Shown one piece after another: positions 1-8,746 of a DNA stretch of 34,543 nucleotides (position 1 is the first letter of the stretch; the number at the start of each line of letters is the position of its first letter). Origin of the DNA: Cytophagaceae bacterium UBA6715 (GTDB lineage Bacteria; Bacteroidota; Bacteroidia; Cytophagales; Spirosomataceae). Both the position numbers and the translations under genes were made by a program. The notes under the pieces were generated by a model. The model searched no databases and was not told the DNA's origin. It saw only the letters and a program-made list of their open reading frames with translations. Location: assembly GCA_002454335.1 (NCBI GenBank), contig DKIP01000011.1, forward strand, positions 625 through 35,167, read 5' to 3'.

Positions 1-198
1 GCCATTGTCAATCAATTCAAGCATATTAATTTTGGAAGGACTGCGATGGAAATTAAAAGTTCCATAGGTGCTGTTCCCGTCAACATGTATGGCTTCATGG
101 AGCATCAATACCCATGGATAAATCGTTATTTATCGAGCATTTTTCAATTATTAGAGCCCGAGGTTTCTTGGATACAAAGGCATCCTTTTAAATCTTGA
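1..198 (+). CDS. C-terminal fragment of unidentified protein (5' end outside window)
   Basis: An open frame runs from the first base of the window to a TGA at 196-198 and gives 65 residues. It has no start codon inside the window, so it is the 3' end of a gene that begins upstream. The peptide is well mixed in composition, with the segments FGRTAMEIKSSIGAVPV and SWIQRHPFKS, which argues for a real soluble protein. The phrasing faintly recalls C-termini of GNAT-like acyltransferases of Bacteroidota, but I cannot assign a family. The next gene starts 58 bp downstream on the same strand. I see no terminator hairpin in that gap. Confidence 0.6.
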   Translation, partial: AIVNQFKHINFGRTAMEIKSSIGAVPVNMYGFMEHQYPWINRYLSSIFQLLEPEVSWIQRHPFKS

Positions 199-256
199 CA
201 TTCCCATAATCTTTAAAAGAGTATGATTCCTTACCTTTCATGAAATATTCCATTTC

Positions 257-2932
257 ATGAAGCAATTCTATTTTCTTTTCCTTTGCCTAGTCGCGATTCA
301 GCCATTAAAAGCCCAACAAATCCTTGAAGTTCCAGGACTCGATGAATTCTCCAAAATAGATACCAGTAATTATTCTGTCCTTCCTAGCGGGCGTTATGTT
401 CGCCCTGCCGGAAATACCATACGCATAACCGATGACCCTTTTGGTTTATCGATCAGCCCAAACAAAAAATGGGCGATAACGATACACAATGCAGCCTTCA
501 CGCGCATTAATTTGATCAATCAGACGGCAAAGCGATTTCCTGAGTTTGGTACTCCCGACAAAAATTCGCCCTATGGGAAAAGCTCCTTTCTAGGCATCGT
601 TTTCGATTCCAATAGCCAAAGCTTTTACCTAAGTGGCGGAGATGCTGGCAATGTTCATCAAGTAGATATCGAAACTGGAAACGTAATACGAACGATTTCA
701 ATCGATGGTATAATCGGGGACAAAAACTTCCAAGATAGTTTTGCATCCGACATGGCTATCCTACCTGAAACCCATGAACTACTCGTGCTTGATCAAGCTA
801 ATTTCCGCATGGTCCGAATTGACCTAAACACAGGGAATTTGAAATCTAGCACGCCAACTGGCAGGATACCTTTTGGCATAACGATAAGCCCAGATCACCG
901 ATTCGCGTTCGTTGCGAATGTAGGCATGTATGCTTATCCCCTTGTTAAAGGAACGACACCCGAAAATTTGCAATCGCAATACATTCCACATCACCCATAC
1001 GGGAACGATACGAAGGAATCTAGAGAAGGAACGCGCGTGGCAGGAAAGGAAATTCCGGGTTTAGGCGATCCGCGTGCCGATGAGGCAATGAGTGTATACC
1101 AAATAGATTTGCGAACAAATCAGACTGTACAGATTTATAAACCAGGATTTCAAATTGGCGAAATGGTTGAAGAGATGGAAGTAGTAGGTGGTTCAAGTCC
1201 TAATTCCATTGCAGTAGGCTCGCAATATGTTTACGTAAGCAATGCGACAAACGACAACATTGCAGTCATTGATTACAGAAGTAAAAAAATCCTTACACAT
1301 ATTCCGATTCAATTTTCAAAACTGCTGGATAAACGCAGAGGCTATTTACCTTTTGGTCTGTCCTTAAGTAAAGATGAGAAAACATTGTATGTCACGCTAC
1401 TCGGTTTAAATGCCCTAGCCATTATTGACGTTACATCGCAAAAAACGAAAGGTTTTATTCCAACGGGCTGGGGACCTACGCGTGTTAAGTTGTCTGAAGA
1501 CGAAAAAACAATTTATGTAACATCTTGTCGGGGCTATGGTGCCGGACCAAACGGAGGAGCAGGCTATGTGGCACCCAAACAAGGAACTTACATTGGTGAC
1601 GTGCAATTAGGCACATTTCAGGCCATTCCTGTACCTACAGCTACAGAATTAGCGAAACTAACTCAGGTCGTTCAAAATAATACCTACGTTGTGAAGGACG
1701 GCTCAACGAGAGGAAACAAAACCTTCTCCGTCGCGAAACCTGGAAAATCTCCGATCAAACATATTGTGTATATCACAAAGGAAAACAGAACTTTCGACGA
1801 ATTTTTCGGGCATTTTAAAGGCGCAAAAGGAGATTCTACCTTAGCTAGGTATGGCATGAATCGTACCGTTTACGAGAAGAATAAGACCATCAAAAATGTA
1901 GATGTGAGTCCAAATCACCAACAAATTGCAAATGCATTCGCAATGAGTGACAATTTCTATTGCGATAGCGATGCGTCGATTCATGGTCACCATTGGATGA
2001 TGGGAGTTATTCCCAACGAATGGGTTGAGACAAATTCAAGTGTAAGCAAAACAGGAAAATTATTCTCCGAAGCACCAGGTCGAAGACGCCCAGGGTCAAC
2101 AGGAAGTATGGATCCAGAAGACTATGCTGAAATTGGTGGAATTTGGGAAGCATTAGAACGTAAAAACATTTCCTTTTACAATTTTGGTGAGGCAAATGAA
2201 ACGGGACATGTTCGAGAAGATTGGTCTGATACTTTAACGGGTGCAGGGCATATCGTGATGGTACCCATGCAAAAAGCTCTCTTTTCAAAAACAAGCCACA
2301 ACTATGCTGGATTCAATACGAGCATTCCTGATCAATTTAGGGTTCAACAGTTTGAAACAGAATTCACCGAAAAATGGCTGAGTGGAAAAGAAAAAATGCC
2401 ATCATTAATAACCATCCAATTACCCAATGATCATGGAGGTGATTTGGATTCAACAGCGGGATTCCCATTTCGGTCTTCGTTTATGGCCGACAATGATTTA
2501 GCCTTAGGTCGTATGTTACAATTTTTATCTCATACGCCCTATTGGAAAAACATGCTTGTTATAGTCACGGAAGACGACCCACAAGGGGGTGTGGACCACA
2601 TTGATGCGCACCGAAGTATTTTAATGATGGCGGGACCTTATGTAAAACGTGATTATGTATCGCACCGACATGCTAATTTTGGCTCGATTCTAAGGGTCAT
2701 TTATACCCTATTAGGTGTTCCTGCAGTAAATCATTATGACCAAACAGCGAGTGTACTAGATGATTTTTTCACAGAGACGCCCAACTTCAAACCTTATCAA
2801 TTTAGCTTCCCGGACAAGCGCATTTTTGATGCGGACAAAACAATGATTCGCTATAATCGTAGTATCGACTGGCGGAAAATCAAGAAAACCGTGGAGATGG
2901 ATGACGAAGATGAGCAACGAAAAAACCACTAA
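257..2932 (+). CDS. Secreted YVTN beta-propeller / alkaline-phosphatase-superfamily phosphoesterase fusion (paralogue 1)
   Basis: This encodes 891 residues with a signal peptide (MKQFYFLFLCLVAIQPLKAQ). Residues about 60-440 contain repeated blades of the YncE/lactonase propeller type, such as YVYVSNATNDNIAVIDY. Residues about 500-830 are a PF04185-type phosphoesterase, the family of phospholipase C and AcpA acid phosphatases. Expected motifs are ENRTFDEFFG near 510, SDNFYCDSDASIHGHHW near 565, LPNDHGGD near 720 and TEDDPQGGVDHIDAHR near 772; the acidic and His residues should bind metal. The likely role is hydrolysis of phosphoesters outside the cytoplasm; the substrate is unknown. It has the same architecture as the minus-strand gene at 4917-7346. 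Its stop codon (2930-2932) directly abuts the stop of the convergent TonB receptor gene. No type IX sorting domain is visible at the C-terminus. Confidence 0.9.
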   Translation: MKQFYFLFLCLVAIQPLKAQQILEVPGLDEFSKIDTSNYSVLPSGRYVRPAGNTIRITDDPFGLSISPNKKWAITIHNAAFTRINLINQTAKRFPEFGTPDKNSPYGKSSFLGIVFDSNSQSFYLSGGDAGNVHQVDIETGNVIRTISIDGIIGDKNFQDSFASDMAILPETHELLVLDQANFRMVRIDLNTGNLKSSTPTGRIPFGITISPDHRFAFVANVGMYAYPLVKGTTPENLQSQYIPHHPYGNDTKESREGTRVAGKEIPGLGDPRADEAMSVYQIDLRTNQTVQIYKPGFQIGEMVEEMEVVGGSSPNSIAVGSQYVYVSNATNDNIAVIDYRSKKILTHIPIQFSKLLDKRRGYLPFGLSLSKDEKTLYVTLLGLNALAIIDVTSQKTKGFIPTGWGPTRVKLSEDEKTIYVTSCRGYGAGPNGGAGYVAPKQGTYIGDVQLGTFQAIPVPTATELAKLTQVVQNNTYVVKDGSTRGNKTFSVAKPGKSPIKHIVYITKENRTFDEFFGHFKGAKGDSTLARYGMNRTVYEKNKTIKNVDVSPNHQQIANAFAMSDNFYCDSDASIHGHHWMMGVIPNEWVETNSSVSKTGKLFSEAPGRRRPGSTGSMDPEDYAEIGGIWEALERKNISFYNFGEANETGHVREDWSDTLTGAGHIVMVPMQKALFSKTSHNYAGFNTSIPDQFRVQQFETEFTEKWLSGKEKMPSLITIQLPNDHGGDLDSTAGFPFRSSFMADNDLALGRMLQFLSHTPYWKNMLVIVTEDDPQGGVDHIDAHRSILMMAGPYVKRDYVSHRHANFGSILRVIYTLLGVPAVNHYDQTASVLDDFFTETPNFKPYQFSFPDKRIFDADKTMIRYNRSIDWRKIKKTVEMDDEDEQRKNH

Positions 2933-4915
2933 TTACCACAAATAGCTCAGTTGGAGTTGTAAATTTCTTCCCATTCCATCTATCCCTGATCCGTGCATGC
3001 GGTAAGGAACATTCCCTAAATTCTCGCCCTGCATTCCGAAACGAATGTGGGGCGAATATTTATAGATTGCCTTTAAATTGAAAATTACCCATCCCGCTGT
3101 ACCTGTCGGCTTCATTCGATTATCAGCTAAATCTCCTGCACTCAACCGATCTTGTCTCGCAGCAAAAAGGCATATTCCAGCCATTTGTACCTTTCCATGC
3201 TGATACTTTAATTCCACCTGTCCAAACAAAGGTGGTATGCGACGCATAGGCTCCGCTTGACTTATTAGTTCTCCCAATGTATAGGAAAGTTGATTTGATA
3301 TTGTCAAATTTTGACCCAAGTAAACTTGATTCATCCACTCAAATCCCGTCAAGAAAGCTTGACCAACGTTTTCCTTTCGATACACAGGATATCCTTGAAT
3401 CACTTGCGATGTTTTAATCCGGGAAATCAATTGACTTAATTCCGTATGGAATACAGAAAACTCTGAATTCCACTTATTCGTATGAACCCTGATACCTAGA
3501 TTTTTCGTTATTGAAGACTCAGGCTTCAAACCAAAAGCTGGTAATTCATAGCGAAAGTCAACGACACCCAAACTCCCTAAATCATCCAAATTGGGAGCTC
3601 TAAAACCCGATGCAATAGAAGCAAATAAGGTCATTTTTTTTCCTAAAGCCACAGAGGTCCCCAAATCATATACCCAAGCACCTTGTGAAACGATGGCATT
3701 CCCTACGGTCGTATCAGGCAAAAAAGCTTGCGTTTGTTGGTACCTCAGCCCCGCATGTACCTGCCAATTTTGAAGATTCCATTCATGAAGACTAAAGGCT
3801 GATGTTGTTGCATACGTAGAGCCAGTCGGATATAAGCCTCGTAAAGGAATGTTGGATGTATTTAGCTGATCTATACGACTACTTGTAATGTCATCTGCAT
3901 AGTATTCAATTCCATGTGAACTAGACCATGAATCATTCCATCGACTTTTTACTTGTCCAATTATTCCTAGGGTTCTCACCTGATCCTCTTCATTGCGCAT
4001 GGTCAAGCTTCCATTTTTTTGCATAGCCCTTTTTTCTATACTTTGTTGGATGGATGCCGTTAATTCCACTTGATCAATCCAAGGGTGCTCTCCCTGATAA
4101 ATTAAACGACTATATGCCCTTCGGTATTCCTGCCCAGTCATTTCGTTAATCGCATAGTTTTCAAGCTGCACCTTATGGTACACAGGAACATGATCTTGGC
4201 TATTTTGCTGAATCAAATTCTCCCAAAGGATATGCTTTCCTATTTTTTGACGGTATTGAGCAGTCAGATTTTGTTCGTCATAGCCTGTAGGGCGCTGAAA
4301 TGCGCCATCACATCCACGCGTAATATCCCCAAATTTCTTTTTTGCGGCAAGGATCGAAAAACTAGACCGAGCTCTTTGGTAATAAATTTTACTAAGCGCA
4401 CTCGTTTCCATCCCTTGACTTATGCCCCGAAGGAGTACTTGGCCAGTCCAATGGACTAAGGCACTAAACTGAGGTTTGGCAGTCATCAATTGAACAGCAC
4501 CTGTCAGGGCATCTGAGCCATATTGAACGGAACCTGAACCGCGTAGTACTTCGACCTGTTCCAATGAAAATGGATCAATGGTATTCAAATATTGATTAGG
4601 TCCGTAACGAAATGTCGAATTATTGAATCGGATTCCATCCAATACTAACAAGGTTTGATTACCCGTTAAGCCACGAACAAACAGCGAACCGCCACCTTGG
4701 TTGGTTCGTTGAAGAAATACCCCTGGAACCGATTTAAACAATTCGGGCGTATTGGGAATTTGATCTCCCTGTACACGTAATCCCAAAACAGGCAAGGCAA
4801 CACGTGCATGATTAACCGGCAGCCTACTGGCACTGACGACTACATTCACTAAAGTGTCCGAAAGGCCAGCAAAGACTAATCGGACACCAAGTAAACTCAT
4901 AAAAACCAACTGCAT
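2933..4915 (-). CDS. TonB-dependent outer-membrane receptor
   Basis: This encodes 660 residues. A short signal peptide is followed directly by a plug domain, without the carboxypeptidase-like N-domain of SusC proteins. The segment VVVSASRLPVNHAR resembles the start of classic receptors. Plug motifs are VPGVFLQRTNQGGGSLFVRG, LLVLDGIRFN and EQVEVLRGSGSVQYGSDALTG, the last at about 120-142. The remaining ~500 residues are barrel-like, ending in the aromatic SYLW typical of outer-membrane barrels. This is the transferrin/haemoglobin/cobalamin-type architecture rather than the glycan type. The start ATG lies one base after the TAA of the upstream phosphoesterase gene (TAATATG), so translation is probably coupled. 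The cargo is unknown; a product or metal cofactor of the neighbouring phosphatases is an inference. Confidence 0.92.
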   Translation of the reverse strand: MQLVFMSLLGVRLVFAGLSDTLVNVVVSASRLPVNHARVALPVLGLRVQGDQIPNTPELFKSVPGVFLQRTNQGGGSLFVRGLTGNQTLLVLDGIRFNNSTFRYGPNQYLNTIDPFSLEQVEVLRGSGSVQYGSDALTGAVQLMTAKPQFSALVHWTGQVLLRGISQGMETSALSKIYYQRARSSFSILAAKKKFGDITRGCDGAFQRPTGYDEQNLTAQYRQKIGKHILWENLIQQNSQDHVPVYHKVQLENYAINEMTGQEYRRAYSRLIYQGEHPWIDQVELTASIQQSIEKRAMQKNGSLTMRNEEDQVRTLGIIGQVKSRWNDSWSSSHGIEYYADDITSSRIDQLNTSNIPLRGLYPTGSTYATTSAFSLHEWNLQNWQVHAGLRYQQTQAFLPDTTVGNAIVSQGAWVYDLGTSVALGKKMTLFASIASGFRAPNLDDLGSLGVVDFRYELPAFGLKPESSITKNLGIRVHTNKWNSEFSVFHTELSQLISRIKTSQVIQGYPVYRKENVGQAFLTGFEWMNQVYLGQNLTISNQLSYTLGELISQAEPMRRIPPLFGQVELKYQHGKVQMAGICLFAARQDRLSAGDLADNRMKPTGTAGWVIFNLKAIYKYSPHIRFGMQGENLGNVPYRMHGSGIDGMGRNLQLQLSYLW

Positions 4916-4916
4916 A

Positions 4917-7346
4917 TTAATCGATATCTGTACCCGATACTGTTAAAATAGCGGCTCTACGTGGAGCTGGCATCACCGAATTTTCACCTTTCACCGCCTT
5001 CCAAATCACTTCACTAAACTCTAAATCCGGAATAGAATCTTCCTTTTTAAAATCAAATTTCAAGCTCTTTTGGGCACTAGGTGTATCTAAAACATTAATT
5101 TCAGTCAAACTCGTACGAGGCATTTCATGGACAAAAGGACTAAGGTTAGCCTCTGGCGTGAAACTGCGGAACATTGGTGTTGCAGCAGCATCGTATTGAC
5201 TCATCGGCGGCAAGCCTAAGATTAATTCCATCGTACGCAACATCGAAGAAGTAGAATATGGCGTATGGTCGACAAAGCCCCGTTTTACAAATCCACCAGC
5301 TACATAAGCCGTTGTACGATGTGCATCTACGTGATCTGGACCATTTTGTGCATCATCTTCAACAATAAATATGGCTGTTTCTTTCCAAATGGAGGATTTA
5401 GATAAATGCTCAACAAATAAACCAATTGCATAGTCATTGTCTGCTACGTAGGCAAAAGGCGTTTTTTTGCCCAAGCGCTGGCCTTCGGTATGATCATTGG
5501 GAAAATGCAAGGAGTTAAAACGAGGCACCTGCCCAGCAGCAAGTAAACGATCAAAATCTCTTTTCCAGGCATGAAAGCGTGTCGTATCCATTACATTTTG
5601 ATCAAATGATGCAAAATCAGAACAGAAATGGTTTGCGATCACTGGGATATTGGGCTTAAAATTATCCGCAAACTCCCCATATGTCCGATAAGAAATACCT
5701 GCTCGTTGGCAATAATCCCAGATAAATCCATTTTTCGGATTGGCAATCAAACGATTCCCTTCACCATCATATTTTCCCCCACGTCCACCATACGAAGTTG
5801 GCCATGTTTTCTCCAAATAATCGGTTGCATGCGCTGATGTAGACCAATTATGTCCGTCAGAACTAACCTCCCCATCCACAAAGAAATTATCTAATAAGAC
5901 AAAATCCTTCACTAATTTATGTTGGTTTGGGGTGTATTTTTCCCCAAATAATAATAAGGTAGTATCCCCATTTCCACCTGTAACATCTGACAAAACTTGG
6001 TCATACGTACGATTTTCTTTCAATATGTAAAACACATATTTGATCGGTGAGGCATCCCCTACTTTCATGGGAATTGGATTCCCTGTTTCTCCCAAAGCGT
6101 TCAACTCACGTTCTTTGGTGTATGGTGTATTTTGATACACAGCTTTAGAAAGCACGGCTAATTCTTGAACAGTAGGTTCCATAAAAACGGACATCGTACC
6201 TTTCATCAAACCTCCAATATAACCCGTACGTACTTTTCGATTATTATCTGATTTTTGGTAAGTCACCGTTTGCTTTTTCTCGATGGGATTTGGGCCATCT
6301 GGATTTGCAAACGAAGAAAATCCTTTACCATTCGCCACATAAAGTTTTTCCTTCACGACTTGAATCGATGTAGGATACCATCCCACAGGTATAAAACCTA
6401 AGGATTTAGATTGGCCCAACTTCTCCACTTCAAAAACTGCCAAACAATTATTGTCGGCATTCGAAATATACAAACGATCCTCATCGGCCGATAAAGCCAA
6501 ACCATTCGTCGAGCTACCTTCTAGTGCATTAGGCACTAAAGCAGCATTTAGGACCTCAACTTCCTTCTTTTTAACTAGATCGACCACAGAAACGGAATTA
6601 TCATTTCCATTCGCCACGTACATCGTCTTTCCATTTTTGGTCAATAACATTTCGTTCGGATGGTCCCCTACTGAAATGGCAGGCAAAAATTGTTGGATGG
6701 CAGTTTGGAAAGGAAGTATTTGCTTAGCACCCCAAACAGAGATATATAAAACATCCTTTTTCTTGTTCAATAAACAAGTAAATGCCTCCGCAGGTAATTT
6801 GTGAACTGCAAGGATATTTTTAGTTTTTGCTTGAATCATATACAAGGAATTATTTTCCTTCGTAACCACATAAAGCAAATCTTTGGCATCATCATATTCG
6901 ATACCTGCCGGCGAAATATTCGCTTTTTTATCCGTGGACAAAACTATTTTATCTTTCTCAACAAGCTGCCTATCCTGGATTTCAAAAACAATAATCACGT
7001 TATCATTCCCCCCGGAAACAAATACCGTTTTGTTGTCGGCGGCCACCTTCAAACCATACCATGATTTAGGCAATTCTTTGGAATCCAGCACCTGATTACT
7101 AGCTACATCAATCAACTGTAAGCTTTGAATGCTTTGGCCATTATTCGTAACCAAAATATACTTTTGATTAGGGGACACGACAACATTCAAAGGTAAATCA
7201 CCTAAAGGAATAGATGAACCATGTGGAGATAATTTCCAACCGTTTGGAAGCGTCACACGCTTCGAATTCAATTGATTTTGTAAATCAGATTGCCCTTGCA
7301 ATTGAAGGCTAGCTATCAAAGCGCAAAAAAGGATTAAACAACGCAT
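4917..7346 (-). CDS. Secreted YVTN beta-propeller / alkaline-phosphatase-superfamily phosphoesterase fusion (paralogue 2)
   Basis: This encodes 809 residues with a signal peptide (MRCLILFCALIASLQLQGQ). Residues about 50-350 form a propeller with blades such as MYVANGNDNSVSVVDL. Residues about 430-760 are the PF04185-type phosphoesterase, with KENRTYDQVLSDVTGG near 440, LLDNFFVDGEVSSDGHNW near 490, FPNDHTEGQ near 612 and VEDDAQNGPDHVDAHRT near 660. A C-terminal tail of about 50 residues has no motif I recognise. The domain order matches the plus-strand gene at 257-2932 and the pair look like old paralogues. It sits between the purple acid phosphatase (77-bp gap) and the TonB receptor (1-bp gap), so it is probably co-transcribed with both. 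Phosphoester hydrolysis is expected from the family; the natural substrate is unknown. Confidence 0.9.
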   Translation of the reverse strand: MRCLILFCALIASLQLQGQSDLQNQLNSKRVTLPNGWKLSPHGSSIPLGDLPLNVVVSPNQKYILVTNNGQSIQSLQLIDVASNQVLDSKELPKSWYGLKVAADNKTVFVSGGNDNVIIVFEIQDRQLVEKDKIVLSTDKKANISPAGIEYDDAKDLLYVVTKENNSLYMIQAKTKNILAVHKLPAEAFTCLLNKKKDVLYISVWGAKQILPFQTAIQQFLPAISVGDHPNEMLLTKNGKTMYVANGNDNSVSVVDLVKKKEVEVLNAALVPNALEGSSTNGLALSADEDRLYISNADNNCLAVFEVEKLGQSKSLGFIPVGWYPTSIQVVKEKLYVANGKGFSSFANPDGPNPIEKKQTVTYQKSDNNRKVRTGYIGGLMKGTMSVFMEPTVQELAVLSKAVYQNTPYTKERELNALGETGNPIPMKVGDASPIKYVFYILKENRTYDQVLSDVTGGNGDTTLLLFGEKYTPNQHKLVKDFVLLDNFFVDGEVSSDGHNWSTSAHATDYLEKTWPTSYGGRGGKYDGEGNRLIANPKNGFIWDYCQRAGISYRTYGEFADNFKPNIPVIANHFCSDFASFDQNVMDTTRFHAWKRDFDRLLAAGQVPRFNSLHFPNDHTEGQRLGKKTPFAYVADNDYAIGLFVEHLSKSSIWKETAIFIVEDDAQNGPDHVDAHRTTAYVAGGFVKRGFVDHTPYSTSSMLRTMELILGLPPMSQYDAAATPMFRSFTPEANLSPFVHEMPRTSLTEINVLDTPSAQKSLKFDFKKEDSIPDLEFSEVIWKAVKGENSVMPAPRRAAILTVSGTDID

Positions 7347-7423
7347 ATACCTGTTTTTTTTATTGAATTTAAGATAAATGATTCAGCTTTATAGATGCTT
7401 CGATATAATTTAACAATTTGTTT

Positions 7424-8689
7424 TTACCGCTTTTTTAAGACAAATTCATCCCCTACATTCCCATCGGATTGTAGCCATTTGAGTTTGAAGGATTTTTGAT
7501 CAATATCCAGCAAAACCGAACCACCTATCGTATTATTCGTGTAAACGGAAGACTTCATAGGATAACCCGGTCGCTGTCCTCCAAACTTACCTCCGGAACC
7601 ACTGACAACATAGATAACCCCTTGACCCTTAGGACCAACTACATAATGGTTCTTGTCAGTGGATTGAGCAACGATATGCGATGCAGCGTCAAATGTTTCA
7701 TTGATTCCATAATGTCCTCGCATCGGGAAACTGCGTTCATAGACGTGGCTATGTCCCGCGATAACTAAATCCACATTATATTGCTCGAAAATAGGATTCA
7801 CATGTTCGCGTAAGGATTTCATGTCCAACTCAACATCCGAATCATGTGAACCTTTGGAATAAGGAGGTTTATGAAAATAAACAACGACCCATGGTAATTT
7901 ATTCGCTGCTAAATCAGCTTTAAACCAATCCACTTGATTCCCCTTCCCATCTTTCAACATCAGGCCAGAGGCTTCTTGCATTTCCGTATCCAAGGCTACC
8001 AGATGAACAGGACCATAATTCACGGAATAATACGATTCCGAGTGAGAAGGAAGGCCTCCTCCCTGCCCTTCTACAGGCATATTGAAAATCTTGAAATAAG
8101 GCGGTTCACTCGGATTGTGCTTACCTGCATAATCATGATTTCCTGGAGAAGGATAAATAGGTAAGTTTTGTAAAAATGCATCCTGATACACATCAAACAC
8201 ATTTTTTTGATATTCTTCATCTTTGCCGTTGTTGTAGGCATTGTCTCCCAACCAGATCCAAGCATCAGGACGGTTTCCCTGCGTGAAAGCTTCGATGGAA
8301 TTCATAACAGCCTTTTGACTGGCGGAACCATCTCCAAAATCCCCCAAAGCCCAAATGCGCACAGATTCTTTTGATCCAAATGCTGGCGCTGTAACTACAT
8401 ATCGATTCTTGTCAAAAGACTTGCTATCAATTTGATAGGCATAACGCGTCGCAGGTTTTAGTTGATCTAATTTAAGTACATGATCTTTAACTCGGTTCGT
8501 ATCTATTGCCCTCAACACCTTTCCCTTTGACTGATAATATACCTGGCTTGGGGAAGGAATATCAGTACGCCAATGTACCAAAACGGATGAAGGAGTAACC
8601 GATTGCAAGTAGGGGCCGCGAACGATTTGCGCTTTTTGACCAAGACTCACGCTTACTTGAAATAGAAGTAATAGGAGTATTGTTTTCAT
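7424..8689 (-). CDS. Purple acid phosphatase-like metallophosphoesterase (secreted)
   Basis: This encodes 421 residues with a signal peptide (MKTILLLLLFQVSVSLGQ). An N-terminal fibronectin-like purple acid phosphatase domain (about 20-105; RGPYLQSVTPSSVLVHW) precedes the catalytic metallophosphatase domain. All five metal-site blocks are visible: GDFGD near 116, GDNAY near 148, GNHD near 183, YFHKPPY near 271 and GHSHVYER near 312. Family members hydrolyse phosphomonoesters with a dinuclear metal centre. The enzyme should act in the periplasm or outside the cell. It lies downstream of susD but behind a strong hairpin-plus-U-tract terminator (8698-8732). Its transcription therefore depends either on readthrough from susCD or on a promoter I cannot see in the 57-base gap. 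Confidence 0.93.
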   Translation of the reverse strand: MKTILLLLLFQVSVSLGQKAQIVRGPYLQSVTPSSVLVHWRTDIPSPSQVYYQSKGKVLRAIDTNRVKDHVLKLDQLKPATRYAYQIDSKSFDKNRYVVTAPAFGSKESVRIWALGDFGDGSASQKAVMNSIEAFTQGNRPDAWIWLGDNAYNNGKDEEYQKNVFDVYQDAFLQNLPIYPSPGNHDYAGKHNPSEPPYFKIFNMPVEGQGGGLPSHSESYYSVNYGPVHLVALDTEMQEASGLMLKDGKGNQVDWFKADLAANKLPWVVVYFHKPPYSKGSHDSDVELDMKSLREHVNPIFEQYNVDLVIAGHSHVYERSFPMRGHYGINETFDAASHIVAQSTDKNHYVVGPKGQGVIYVVSGSGGKFGGQRPGYPMKSSVYTNNTIGGSVLLDIDQKSFKLKWLQSDGNVGDEFVLKKR

Positions 8690-8697
8690 CTTCGTTC

Positions 8698-8732
8698 AAA
8701 AAAAAAGGCGCCGAAGTAATGCTTGGCGCCTT
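8698..8732 (-). terminator. Rho-independent terminator or attenuator between susD and the acid phosphatase
   Basis: Read on the minus strand, the 8-bp arm AAGGCGCC (8732-8725) is followed by a 12-base loop and the arm GGCGCCTT (8712-8705). The T run continues to 8698, giving about nine consecutive U residues after the GC-rich stem. Two or three extra base pairs can form inside the loop (AAG with CTT). It starts 14 bases after the susD stop codon. A hairpin with a U tract inside an apparent operon usually lowers expression of the downstream genes. Confidence 0.85.
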
Positions 8733-8746
8733 AAAGATATTGAATT

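Noticed and set aside
212..239. Promoter for the gene at 257 (TTTA and TACCTTTC)
   Set aside because: The -7-like octamer has one mismatch, the -33 half is poor and the spacing is short; not reported as a feature.
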